A stretch of 51,541 bases of DNA from CAYONP01 sp964405335 (GCA_964405335.1 CAYONP010000035.1:1-51541), one strand, 5' to 3'. Shown: positions 9,296-18,400, counted from the first letter of the stretch. Notes: a model not told the origin generated them from the letters alone. Numbers and translations are program-made.

Positions 9296-11602
9296 ATGGC
9301 CCGCATCGTGGCCGCTCTGGCCTGCTGCCTATCGCTGACCGCCGCCGGCGCCGCCGAGACCTACCTCGTCGCCGCCGGGGTGGCCGACTACGACGACACC
9401 GGCATCTCCGACCTGCGCTATGCCGTCGACGATGTCGCCGCCGTGGCCGAGGCCTATCGCGCCGCCGGTGTGCCCGACCAGAACCTGCTTGTGCTGCGCA
9501 GCGACGCGGTCGACTTCCAACTGCGGCCGACTCGGATCAACATCCTGCGCGCCCTGCAGCGGGTGCGCGAGCGCGCCGTCGGCGACGACACGCTGGTCTT
9601 CTACTTCTCCGGCCACGGCATGGAAACCAACGGCGAGTCGTACTTGCTCACCGTCGACTCGAGCCGCGAGCTGCTGGCCGACACGGCGCTGCCGATGCGC
9701 TTGGTGCAGAGCGTGATGCAGGGCTTCCAGGCCAAGCACGTGCTGTTCATCATCGATGCCTGCCGCAACGACCCCGACGCCGGCAAGTCCGACGGCGACG
9801 CGGAGCTGGACGAGAGCTTCGCCAAGGGGCTGCGCCCGCGGCTCGATGAAGCGGTGGCGGCCGGCGCCAGCCGCGCGCTGTTGCTCGCCTGCGACGTCGG
9901 CGAGCGGGCCTGGGAGATGCCGCAGGAGGGGCTGAGCGCGTTCACCTACTATCTGCTCCGTGGCATCGCCGGCGAGGCACGCGAGCCCGACGGCTCGGTC
10001 AAGCTGCAGCCACTGACGGCCTACCTGCAGCGCGAAGTGCCGCTCTGGTGCCAGCGCGCCGGCCGGCCCGCGCAGCACCCGACGCTCGAGCTGCTCGACG
10101 AGCGCGACCTGCTGCTGCTCCCGGCCCCGCCGGCACGCCTCGGCCGCGCGCTGGTGGCGACGCAGCCGGACGGGGCGAGGATCCTGCTCGACGGCCGTGA
10201 GCTGGGCGTCACGCCGGCGACCATCGAGCTACCGGCCGGCCGCCACAGGCTGCGCCTGGAGCGCACCGGCCACGAGCCGCAGGAGCTGACCGTCGACATC
10301 ACCGCCGGCGGGCTCGAGCGACCGCGGCCGGCGATTCTCGAGCCCTTCGGCGAGCCGGTCACGCCGCCGACCACCGGCTTCCTGGCGGTCTCGAGCGAGC
10401 CGGACGGCGCCGACGTCTGGATCGACGGCAAGCCGACCGGCGAGCGCACGCCGTGCACCATCGAGCTGCCGGCGGGTGAAGTGACGGTCGAGCTGCGCCT
10501 GGCCGGCCACGAGATCGTCGAGACCAGCGAACTCATTCGCGCCGGCGAAGAGACGGCGCTGCCGTTCGGTGAGCTGGCCATTGTCGCAGTCGAGCGGCCG
10601 CTTGGCTGGCCGGCGCACATCCCGGTGCCCGTGCTGCCTGGCAATGAAGACGGCTTCTACATCGACGACAGCGACCAGATGCCGCTGGTCAAGATCCGCG
10701 GCGGCACGTTCACCATGGGCAGCGGCGAGCGCGACATCCGCGCCGCGCTGCTCGGCCTGCGCGAGATCGAGCCGGCGCAGGAGTCGTGGTTCCTCGACGA
10801 GCTTCCGCCGCGCGAGATCACCCTCTCCGACTTCTGGATGGATCTGCACGAAGTAACCGTCGAGCAGTTTTGCACCTTCGCCAACGAGCGCCGGCTGAGC
10901 GAAACCTCGATCCGCGCTTACTGCCGCGTCGCCGGCGACGACGTCGGCGCGGCGAAGCTACCACCGCAGATCGTTCGCCGCGGCGACCAGTTCGTGCCGC
11001 GGCCGGGCACTGAGCACGAGCCGATGGTCTGGGTCACCCACCGCGGCGCCATGGCCTACGCCTCCTGGGCCGGCCGGTCCCTGCCGTCGGATGCGCAGTT
11101 TGAGTATGTCCTGCGCGGCGGCGACAGCGCGACCTATCCGTGGGGCGAGGATCCGCGCGCTCCGGGCCGGATCGGCAATCTGTGCGACATTTCCGCCGCC
11201 GGCGCCGACCCGAGCCTACGCCAGCCGTACCGCACCTTCGGCATCAACGACGGCTTTGCCCAGTTGGCGCCGGTGGCCTCGTTCGAGGTCAGCGCCTGGG
11301 GGTTGTACGACCTGGTCGGCAACGCCCGCGAGTGGGTGCGCGACACCCACGACGACCACTTCTTGCAGAACCTGCGCGACTTCACCGACCCGCTGAGCAG
11401 CCGCGGCGAGGGGCAGGTGATTCGGGGCTGCTCGTGGTACGACGCGCCGGCCTATGCGCGCAGCGCCGAGAAGCGCTCGGGCGAGGCGATGCACGCCGAC
11501 GAGTTCACCGGCTTCCGCTGCATCATGGTCCGCCCGCGCGGCGGCACCGAGGTGCGCCGGCCGGTCGACCCGCCGGTCCGCCGGCGGCACTTCGGCCGCT
11601 GA
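9296..11602 (+). CDS. Secreted caspase-like (C14) protein with two PEGA domains and an FGE-sulfatase-like C-terminal domain
   Basis: A 768-residue protein with GAGGAG upstream of ATG 9296 and a signal peptide (MARIVAALACCLSLTAAGAAE). The caspase-like domain covers about residues 22-265: SGHG places the catalytic His at 107 and IIDACRND the Cys at 156. Two PEGA domains follow (about 283-345, GARILLDGRELG; and 362-420, GADVWIDGKPTG). Residues 464-757 form an FGE-sulfatase/C-type-lectin-like domain (IRGGTFTMGSGE, LHEVTVEQF, YDLVGNAREWVRD, GFRC). Active FGE enzymes carry a Cys pair just after GGS near the end; here the stretch reads GCSWYDAPAYARSAEKR and lacks both, so it is probably a binding domain. 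Convergent with the next gene: the two stop codons abut as TGATCA. Confidence 0.9.
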   Translation: MARIVAALACCLSLTAAGAAETYLVAAGVADYDDTGISDLRYAVDDVAAVAEAYRAAGVPDQNLLVLRSDAVDFQLRPTRINILRALQRVRERAVGDDTLVFYFSGHGMETNGESYLLTVDSSRELLADTALPMRLVQSVMQGFQAKHVLFIIDACRNDPDAGKSDGDAELDESFAKGLRPRLDEAVAAGASRALLLACDVGERAWEMPQEGLSAFTYYLLRGIAGEAREPDGSVKLQPLTAYLQREVPLWCQRAGRPAQHPTLELLDERDLLLLPAPPARLGRALVATQPDGARILLDGRELGVTPATIELPAGRHRLRLERTGHEPQELTVDITAGGLERPRPAILEPFGEPVTPPTTGFLAVSSEPDGADVWIDGKPTGERTPCTIELPAGEVTVELRLAGHEIVETSELIRAGEETALPFGELAIVAVERPLGWPAHIPVPVLPGNEDGFYIDDSDQMPLVKIRGGTFTMGSGERDIRAALLGLREIEPAQESWFLDELPPREITLSDFWMDLHEVTVEQFCTFANERRLSETSIRAYCRVAGDDVGAAKLPPQIVRRGDQFVPRPGTEHEPMVWVTHRGAMAYASWAGRSLPSDAQFEYVLRGGDSATYPWGEDPRAPGRIGNLCDISAAGADPSLRQPYRTFGINDGFAQLAPVASFEVSAWGLYDLVGNAREWVRDTHDDHFLQNLRDFTDPLSSRGEGQVIRGCSWYDAPAYARSAEKRSGEAMHADEFTGFRCIMVRPRGGTEVRRPVDPPVRRRHFGR

Positions 11603-12601
11603 TCAGCGCGCCGGTCGGCGCTCGAGCCGCCCATCGCCGCGCATGGCGAGGGTGAAGCCGCCGTCGTCGAGCCACTCGCGTGCACTCGCGTCGCCGCGCA
11701 GCGTGGCGTCGAGAAAGGCCACGCTGGCCATCTCGATCAGATCATGAAACCGCTCGTCGCGCGAGCCGTCGCCGAAGCCGCCGCGCCAGCCGGCAAAGAT
11801 GAAGTGGTCGCCGCCGCGGAAGGTGATCAGCCGCCGGTCGCCGCTCCCCGACTCGAACGGCACGCGCCGCCGCGCCGGCGTGGTCTCGCCCAGCGGGCTG
11901 ACATCACCGGTGCAGGTCAAGTAGAGCGCCGGCACGGTGATGCTGCCGAACTGCCGCTCCGGCTCGACCGGGCCCTCGGGCACCGGCGGGCTCAGAACCA
12001 CTGCCGCGCGGACCCGCGGGTCGCCCAGCCGCAGCTCGTCGGTCGGCGTGACCACCGTCATGCCCGCCGCGCTCATCGCCGCATAGCCGCCGAACGAGTG
12101 CCCGGCGACCGCCAGCCGGTCGAGGTTGAGTCGGCCACGCAGCGGACCGGCGTTGTTCGCCTGCTCGAGCACGTCGAGCACGAACCGCATGTCGAGAGGG
12201 CGCTCGAGCAACAGGTCCGGCCGCTCGCCGACGCGGCGCATCGCCTCGGCCGGGTCGAGCCCGTCGGCAAAGATGGCGTTGTCAGTGCCGGGATGCTGGA
12301 CGATGACCACCAGGTAGCCGTGGCCGGCCCAGTGGCGCGCCAGGTAGTCGTACCCGTCGCGCGTGGCGCCCAGGCCGGTGGAGAAGACCACCGCGCCGAA
12401 CGGCTTGTCGGCGCGGCTGGGAAAGAGCACCTTGACGGGCAGCGTGCGCTCACGCGAGGCGTCGTGCCAGTCGGCCAGATGCGCTTCGATGCGGTAGGGG
12501 CCCGGGTCGGCCATCCAGGCGGTCAGCAGGCCCAGCTCATCGGTGCTCAGCGCCGCGGCCCCGGCGGCGAGCAGGGCCAGCGCCATGGTTCCCGACCGCA
12601 T
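11603..12601 (-). CDS. Secreted alpha/beta hydrolase (PAF-acetylhydrolase/chlorophyllase-like)
   Basis: A 332-residue protein. ATG at 12601 (MRSGTMALALLAAGAAAL) begins a plausible signal peptide; ATG 12586 is an alternative. The frame stays open upstream to 12961 only because of repetitive DNA. The nucleophile elbow GHSFGG follows NLDRLAV, the region FSTGLGATRDGYDYLARH matches an oxyanion-strand and lid start, and FRGGDHFIFAG supplies the late His. The layout (esterase with FGAVVFS before the elbow) fits the platelet-activating-factor acetylhydrolase/dienelactone-hydrolase-like group, which cleaves short ester substrates. The native substrate is not evident. Confidence 0.85.
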   Translation of the reverse strand: MRSGTMALALLAAGAAALSTDELGLLTAWMADPGPYRIEAHLADWHDASRERTLPVKVLFPSRADKPFGAVVFSTGLGATRDGYDYLARHWAGHGYLVVIVQHPGTDNAIFADGLDPAEAMRRVGERPDLLLERPLDMRFVLDVLEQANNAGPLRGRLNLDRLAVAGHSFGGYAAMSAAGMTVVTPTDELRLGDPRVRAAVVLSPPVPEGPVEPERQFGSITVPALYLTCTGDVSPLGETTPARRRVPFESGSGDRRLITFRGGDHFIFAGWRGGFGDGSRDERFHDLIEMASVAFLDATLRGDASAREWLDDGGFTLAMRGDGRLERRPAR

Positions 12602-12676
12602 CGGCGTTGACCTTGGGCCCAAGGACCGCCTCACGGTGCCGCTGGACCGCCTCTCGGTGCCTCCCGAGCGCCTCTC

Positions 12677-12754
12677 GGTGCCACTGGCGGCTTGCCCGCC
12701 AGTGCCGCCGGCGAGCTGCTGGACAGCACTGGCGGACCAGCCGCCAGTGGCACC
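12677..12754. repeat. Two-hairpin palindromic element, family 1 copy a
   Basis: Unit 1 (12677-12704, GGTGCCACTGGCGGCTTG then CCCGCCAGTG) and unit 2 (12727-12754, ending CCGCCAGTGGCACC) are each internally palindromic and lie head to head, so the outer ends are also inverted repeats (GGTGCCACTGGCGGCT/AGCCGCCAGTGGCACC). The same 77-78-bp arrangement occurs at 31142-31218 with a different 21-22-bp spacer. Confidence 0.9.
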
Positions 12755-12779
12755 AATCGCCGATGGCGCCGCTCCCCGC

Positions 12780-12850
12780 GCGCCCCCCGGGGCCCCTGGG
12801 GGGGGGGCCGCCCGGGCCCCGGCGGGGGGGGGTGCCCCCGCTGGGGGGCC
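12780..12850. repeat. G-run/C-run low-complexity tract
   Basis: On the plus strand there are several runs of 4-9 consecutive G (for example before GCCGCCCGGGCC and before TGCCCCCGC) mixed with C runs. It could form G-quadruplex or very stable stems, and it is also a likely place for sequencing or assembly error. Confidence 0.7.
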
Positions 12851-12932
12851 ATCGCCGCCGGTGGCACCAGCCACCGATGTCGACGATCGACCATCGCCGC
12901 CGGTGGCACCAGCCACCGATGTCGATGATCGA
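12849..12932. repeat. 42-bp tandem duplication
   Basis: Units 12849-12890 and 12891-12932 are identical except for one C-to-T change (CGACGATCGA versus CGATGATCGA), followed by the first 8 bases of a third copy. Each unit contains GGTGGCACCAGCCACC, itself a hairpin. Confidence 0.92.
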
Positions 12933-12980
12933 CCATCGCCTGCGGCGCCCCACCGGCTCATGCCGCGACCCGACCGCCGG

Positions 12981-14111
12981 TCACAGCTTCCACTTGAAGC
13001 ACCACAGCTCGGCCAGCTTGAGCAGGCCGAGGAGCAGCAACATGCCGATCACGACGGCGAAGATCAGGCCCGCCACCTCGAGCCCGGCGACCTCCTGCAG
13101 CTCCTCGATGCTGACCGTCACCTCGCGGAAGGCGAGCCGCTGCCAGCTCCGGGCGAGGAACAACTGGAATTCCATCCAGCCCGGCTTGAGCAGCCGCTCA
13201 TAGGCGAGGAAGGTGAGCACGATGGCGAGCACGTGCATTAACGGCGAGAGGACGTCGAACTTGAGCTTCTCATGTTCGAGGTAGATGAAGCAGCGGTGGC
13301 ACGGCGGCTTCTTGCTGCGGTAGCTGAGCACCCCGGTGCGGGCGTCGATCTCGGCCCGCATGTAGCCCTCTTCGCGCCCGCGCTCGCGGCGGGCCAGGCC
13401 GCGCATCATGCTCTCAATCATGCGCTGGTCGCAGAAGCAGCCGCCGCCGAACTTCCAGCAGCGCCGCTTGGCCTTGAACGCGGGACAGACATCGAGCAGA
13501 TAGTCGCGGCAGTAGGGCAGGTGCCAGCACGGGCTGAACAGGTTCGGCCGGCCCCTGGGCTTGGCCGAGTCGGCGCCACCACGGCCAAGTTTGGAGGCCT
13601 TCTCGTAGGCGTCGCTCTCGCGCTTGAGCGGCTTCATCGTCACCGAGCGCCAGAGGTAGGCCATCATCGGGATGAGCATCACCGCCGAGATGAGCTGCCC
13701 CGCCCGCGCCGACGAGGCGGCCAGCACCTCGAGCGCCTCGCGCGGCGCCGAGCCGACGGTCATGAACCGGATGGCGAACGGCGCGCCGAACCAAAGCGAC
13801 AGGCCGACCAGGGTGATGAACCCATACAGCTCCTGCGTCTCGGACTTCTGCCGCAGGACCAGCACCAGCGCGCAGATGAACCCGCAGGCCTGCATCCAGG
13901 CGCCGGCCACCTGCAGGTTCTCGATCGCCTTGGCCACATTGGCATCGCCCACGCCGGGCGCCCAGGTGAGCAGGTTGTAGCCGAGATAACAGAGATAGCC
14001 CAAACAGAGCACGAAGGCGATCAGAGTGATCGTGCTGAGAAACCCCGCGAACGTGTCGATCAGGTTCTGGACTTTGAGCCAGACCTCGCTGTCACGGTCG
14101 CTGTGCGGCAT
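12981..14111 (-). CDS. Multi-pass membrane protein with a Cys-rich loop, function unknown
   Basis: A 376-residue protein starting at ATG 14111 behind GGAG and a good promoter. Four hydrophobic segments fill the N-terminal half (about 22-48, 66-88, 94-118, 137-156) and two more lie near the C-terminus. Between them is a hydrophilic domain with eight cysteines, at residues 195, 201, 209, 218, 225, 227, 271 and 274, the last two as CHRC; histidines 197, 272 and 280 are close by. The spacing suggests one or two metal sites (zinc or iron-sulfur). I do not recognise the family. It stands alone between the repeat-filled gap and another single-gene unit. Confidence 0.75.
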   Translation of the reverse strand: MPHSDRDSEVWLKVQNLIDTFAGFLSTITLIAFVLCLGYLCYLGYNLLTWAPGVGDANVAKAIENLQVAGAWMQACGFICALVLVLRQKSETQELYGFITLVGLSLWFGAPFAIRFMTVGSAPREALEVLAASSARAGQLISAVMLIPMMAYLWRSVTMKPLKRESDAYEKASKLGRGGADSAKPRGRPNLFSPCWHLPYCRDYLLDVCPAFKAKRRCWKFGGGCFCDQRMIESMMRGLARRERGREEGYMRAEIDARTGVLSYRSKKPPCHRCFIYLEHEKLKFDVLSPLMHVLAIVLTFLAYERLLKPGWMEFQLFLARSWQRLAFREVTVSIEELQEVAGLEVAGLIFAVVIGMLLLLGLLKLAELWCFKWKL

Positions 14112-14151
14112 GGGGCACTCCGGCGCGGCTGAGTGCGGCGACTCGGATACT

Positions 14152-14181
14152 ATTATGCGCTGCCCCGCGCACGCCTGTCAA
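14152..14181 (-). promoter_or_regulatory. Sigma-70-type promoter of the Cys-rich membrane protein gene
   Basis: Read on the minus strand, TTGACA (14181-14176), an 18-bp spacer and CATAAT (14157-14152) lie about 40 bp upstream of ATG 14111. Confidence 0.6.
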
Positions 14182-14190
14182 CGCGCCAGA

Positions 14191-14206
14191 AATTGGGTCC
14201 GTCCCT
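14191..14206. repeat. Partial copy of the AATTGGGTCCGTCCC repeat
   Basis: Sixteen bases, AATTGGGTCCGTCCCT, are identical to 8108-8123 in the full palindrome at 8049-8126. Here the opposite arm is missing. It lies between the stop of the gene at 14217 and the promoter at 14152-14181. Confidence 0.85.
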
Positions 14207-14216
14207 TTTTCGGGGG

Positions 14217-15332
14217 TTACTCGACCACGATTTCGACGTTGGCGCGGGGGACGGTGACTTGCCGGCCGTCGTCGAGTTTGGCGCGCAACACGCGCGTCAT
14301 CGCGCCGCTGCCGATCTCGACCAGTTCGGCCGGCAGCAGCTCGACGGTGCCCAGGTCGCCGAAGTAGGGCTCGCGGATCAAGCGCACCCGCGTGCCCGCC
14401 TCGAGCGCCTGCTGCGCCGCCGCCTCGACCGCCTCGACCTGCTCGGCGGTCAGACTCAGGTCGGGCACGATGATCTCCGGCCGGATCACGCCGGCGCGGA
14501 TCTGGGTTGCGCCGCACAGGCTCGCCTCGCGGCCGGCGAGGCTCTGCAGCAGGGCGAACGTGCGCGCCGCCATCGGCACCTCGCCGAAACCCTCGGTGAC
14601 CACAAGACTGGCGGCGACCTCTTCCTCGCCGGTGATGGCCACGCCGATTTCGCGGTCGAGGATGAGGCGCAGGTCGGCATCGAGCACCGAACCGGCGACC
14701 ACGCCGACGGCACCCGCCGCGCCGGCCACCTGGTAGAGCTCGGCCGAGGCGCGACCGCGGACGACGAGGATGCTGCCCGAGAGGTCGCCCAGTCGGTCGA
14801 GGTCGGGCGATTCGATCACTCGCAGCGGGCCGAAGCGCTCGCCGCCGATGCCGAAGATGCCCTGGACAAACGCGCCGTAGGTCTCGATCACGGCGCCGTC
14901 GCCGGGCATCACCTCGGCGACGCGGCCGGACAGATAGGCGTTCAGCACCACCGGGCGCGGCGGCCGGCGAATGGCCAGGTTGCCGGTGCGCTCGGTGACC
15001 GTCTCGATGGTGCCGTTGACCGGTGCTTCGAGCCGCGACTTGAAGAACCGGCCGAACAGGCCCTTGGTCTCGGCCAGGAGCTGGCCTTCTTCGATGGCGT
15101 CGCCGATGCCGACACGGAGGAGTTCGAGCAGCTCGGCGCCGGTCACCCCGAGCCGGTCGCCCGCGCGGAGGAGGGTGATGTCGCCGGGCAGCTCGGTCTT
15201 CGCGATGGCGGTGTCGGGCCGAACCTCATCGCCCTCGGCGACGAGCACCTCGCCCTTCAGCGGCAGGCGCCGCACCTTGCGCACACAGGCGCGACCGCTG
15301 ACCGTCAGGCCCGGCGTGTAGGCAGTCCCCAC
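14217..15332 (-). CDS. Conserved protein with biotinyl/lipoyl-like barrel-sandwich segments, function unknown
   Basis: A 371-residue protein. GTG at 15332 is preferred: it has GGAGAG upstream, and an alternative TTG at 15392 falls inside the -35 box. The N-terminal half has glycine/proline-spaced beta strands typical of barrel-sandwich hybrids (RLPLKGEVLVAEGDEV, SRLEAPVNGTIETV, YLSGRVAEVMPGDGAVIETYG), resembling a stripped biotinyl/lipoyl fold without the acceptor lysine motif. A middle region (ILVVRGRASAELYQVAGAAGAVGVVAGS) looks alpha/beta. The C-terminal end (TRVRLIREPYFGDLGTV, then LLPAELVEIGSGAMTRVLRAKL) resembles a KOW/SH3-like barrel. No signal peptide. The pathway is unknown. Confidence 0.7.
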   Translation of the reverse strand: MGTAYTPGLTVSGRACVRKVRRLPLKGEVLVAEGDEVRPDTAIAKTELPGDITLLRAGDRLGVTGAELLELLRVGIGDAIEEGQLLAETKGLFGRFFKSRLEAPVNGTIETVTERTGNLAIRRPPRPVVLNAYLSGRVAEVMPGDGAVIETYGAFVQGIFGIGGERFGPLRVIESPDLDRLGDLSGSILVVRGRASAELYQVAGAAGAVGVVAGSVLDADLRLILDREIGVAITGEEEVAASLVVTEGFGEVPMAARTFALLQSLAGREASLCGATQIRAGVIRPEIIVPDLSLTAEQVEAVEAAAQQALEAGTRVRLIREPYFGDLGTVELLPAELVEIGSGAMTRVLRAKLDDGRQVTVPRANVEIVVE

Positions 15333-15362
15333 AAAGGCTCTCCAACGCGGCGCGAACAGTGG

Positions 15363-15392
15363 ATCATGAAGCCTGGGCGAGCCCCTTGTCAA
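15363..15392 (-). promoter_or_regulatory. Sigma-70-type promoter for the gene at 14217-15332
   Basis: On the minus strand, TTGACA (15392-15387), an 18-bp spacer and CATGAT (15368-15363). The predicted transcript starts near 15355, leaving a leader of about 23 nt with a ribosome site before GTG 15332. This decides the start codon. Confidence 0.65.
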
Positions 15393-15429
15393 CCGTTCAG
15401 ACCTCGCGGGCCGCCATCGGAGCCGCCGG

Positions 15430-18400
15430 CTAGTCCGGCCGGATCATCACCGCGAAGTGGGTCGTCGGGCCCCAGTTGCCGGCCCCGTCGAGCGCGCGGA
15501 TGTGGAACCAGCTCGTGCCCGGCGGCGCGTCCTGGTGGTCGTAGCCGGTCTCGGTCGTCTGCACCGCGTCGGGCGGAACGGTGTCGGAGTTCTGGTCGAA
15601 CAGATAGCTGTAGCCCTGCACACCGGTGATGTCGAGCGCCGTCCACTGCAACCGAACCACCTTCGACGGCGGCTCGCGCAGCAGGGCCAGGTTGTCGAGC
15701 CCGACCGCCAGACCGGCCGGCGTCGCCGCCGGACCGAGGTCGCCCAGGCCGACCGCCGAGATGCGGCGAGGGATGGGGAACTGGTCGGCCTTGAGCATGG
15801 TGTCGATGTCGATCACCGCGCTGTGCCACTGACCATCGGCGACGACGTTCGGCACCTCACCGATCCGTTTGACGTCGGTCGCCGTGTCGGTCATGCGCAC
15901 CGCCCGCAGGTGCGGATTGGCCTGCCGGTCGAGCGCGGTGACCAGCAGGTCGACCTGCGCGCCGGGCGGGATGCGATAGTCGAAGCGCAACATGCCGAAC
16001 CGATAGGTCGCCCCTTCGGCGGGCAGCGTGAGCCAGCCGAGGAACGGCTGGCCGCCGGCCGCCGGGGTGATCCAGACCGCCTGGCCGATGTCGCGCTGGT
16101 CGGGTCCGACGGCCACCGTGGCGCTGCCGTCGGGCTCGGCGCGGAGCAGGCACTCCGGCTCGACCTCGAACGTCTCCTGCCAGTGCGCCGGGTGAGTGCG
16201 CGAGGTGACCAGCACCGTCGGGCCGGTCTCGTCGCGGCCGTAGTCGACGGTGAAGCTCCATGACGGCAGCCGGTCGGGGCGGTTGCCCGCATGGTCGCGC
16301 GCCTCGGCCAGGCGCACGGCCACGGTCTGGCCGTTCGCGAAGGTGATCGGCTCGCGACCGACCCGGCCGTCCCAGACGAGTCGACCGTTGACCGGCTCGT
16401 AGCGCAGCACCCGGCCGTCGATCGGGTAATCGCGCCCGTCGACCGAGAGGACGATGCTGCTCAGGTCGAGCCCGGCGCCCTCGTCGTCGACCAGCTCGAG
16501 GCCGAGGTTGTTCGGCGCCACGCGGCTTCCGTCGGCCGGCCAAACGGCGCCGACGCGGGGCTTGCCGGCATCGACCAGGAAGCGGGTGACCAGCGGTGCC
16601 GAGAGATTGCCCGCCGGGTCGTACAGCCGGGCCCAGAGGTAGACCAGACCCTGCTTGACCTGGTCGAGGGCCATGCCGCCACCATCGATCCGCCGGCCGG
16701 CACCGGCGGCGTCGGGCGCCGGCAGCTCGGCCGGCGTGGTCGCCGCGACCACCTCGGCGCCGGCGATGCCGACGGTGTCGTCGGCCGCCCACTCGAGCCG
16801 CGTGTCGGCACCGAGCATCGGCACCAGGTGGAAGTTGTCGAGGAAGTACTCGGTCCCCGCATAGTTGCCGGGGAAGCGCCGCGACGAGGGGCCGAACGGC
16901 CCGCCGGTGAGCAGCAGCAGGGCCACGTTGAAGTCGGTCCGGTTGGGATACCGGCCGCGCAGCAGCTCATACAGCGGCAGCTCCAGGTGGTGCCACTCGT
17001 TGTCGGCAATCGGTTCGGGCACGCCCTGGATGATCGTCGCCTCGTCGTTGTCGCGGTCGGTGAAGCGGATGAAGCAGGTCTCGGCATCCTGGAACCGGAC
17101 CACCCAGTCGACGCGCAGGCGGGGCGGGATCTTGTAGTCGAAACTGAGCACCCGGAACCGTCCCGCATCGAAGTTGCTCCGCCGCGCGATGACGGTGAAG
17201 TCCGAGGCGTTCTCCGTGCACTTGAGGCGCAGGCTGTAGTTCCCGCCGGCGGCGGTCTGGTCGGTCCGCTCGGCAATCACGCCGGTGGCGCCGAAGGCCG
17301 CCCATTCGTCGAGTCCCTGCTCGAACGTCCCGTCGCCGGGCAGCGGCTTGGCCTCGTCGTCGCCGGGCAGACGGAGCAGCAGGCGCGGGTGCAGCGGCGC
17401 CGAGCGGTCGGCCGCCGGATCGAGGCGGAACGACGAACGATGCGGCTCGAGCGCCAGGCCGTTCTCGTCGGTGGCCTTGAGCGCGACGCCGATGGTCGCC
17501 CCGGCGGTCAGCGGTTGCTCGAGCCGGCCCAGGTGGAGCGCCAGCTCGCCGGTCACCGGGTCGTATTCGAGCGCTTCGTTCTGGATGGTGTACTCGCTGA
17601 TCCCGGTCGCCTCGCCCTCGACCTCGTCGCGGAAGCGCGGCGCGCCCTGGCTGACGGCAACGACGATGCTCGCCGGCGCGACGCCGACGCCCTCATCGGT
17701 GAGCAGGCAGCGCCACGCCTCGGGGCAGGCGGCGCTGCCGGCGGCGGGGCTGACCCGGCTGACCGCGGGCGGCTCGACGTCGACCTCGAAGCGGTAATGG
17801 ACGACCGGCCCCCAGCCGCCGTCTTCGGCTTTGGCGCGGGCGTGGAGGTACCAGGTCCCGGCGGTCAGGCCGCGCGCGGTGTAGACCTTCTCGCGGATGG
17901 TGATCCGCTCGGGCGGCGTGGTGTTCGGCTCGCGGTCGAGCACCACGCTGAACCCCTCGGCCTTGGTCGCGCGCGGGGTGGCCAGGGCAAAATCGCCGGT
18001 CGCCGGGCCGGGGCGATAGAGCGCGAAGTTGTCGATCAGCATCGACGCGCCGAGCGGGTTGCCACCGAAGCCGGCGAGCAGGTAGTCGCCGGCGTGGAGG
18101 TTCTCCAGTGAGATCAACTGCGGCTTGGGCGCCCGCGAAGTAGGCTTGATTCGCCGCACGTAGCGCAGCAGCGGCAGCTCGTAGAGGTGCCACGCGCCGT
18201 CGGCGGCGGTCTCGCAGGGATGGCCCATCCAGCGGACAGCGCCGTTGTCGGCCGGCGGGCCGCAGAGGCCGAACTCGAGGTCCAGGTACTCGACCCGCGC
18301 GCTGAGGTTCACCTTCAGGTTCGGGTCGGCGGCATACTCGAAGCGGAGGTGGCTGTAGACCGGCGTGGCCCGGCTGCCCTTGAGGATCTGGCTGGCCACG

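Larger units (their letters stand above)
12602..12980. other. 379-bp gap filled with repeats and G-rich tracts, no gene
   Basis: Upstream of the hydrolase this gap contains, in order: three short CCTC(T/A)CGGTGCC motifs (12630-12680), the two-hairpin element 12677-12754, a G/C-run tract (about 12780-12850), and a 42-bp tandem duplication (12849-12932). An open frame crosses it on the minus strand, but the translated product is pure low-complexity sequence (GATGGDGRSSTSVAGATG). No separate gene can be supported. Confidence 0.7.

Noticed and set aside
9296..11602. Diversity-generating retroelement target
   Set aside because: The FGE-like domain fits known targets, but no reverse transcriptase, template repeat or accessory gene is in the window, so it cannot be supported.
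12602..12961. N-terminal extension of the alpha/beta hydrolase
   Set aside because: The 120 extra codons come from repeats and G runs. The signal peptide begins at 12601.
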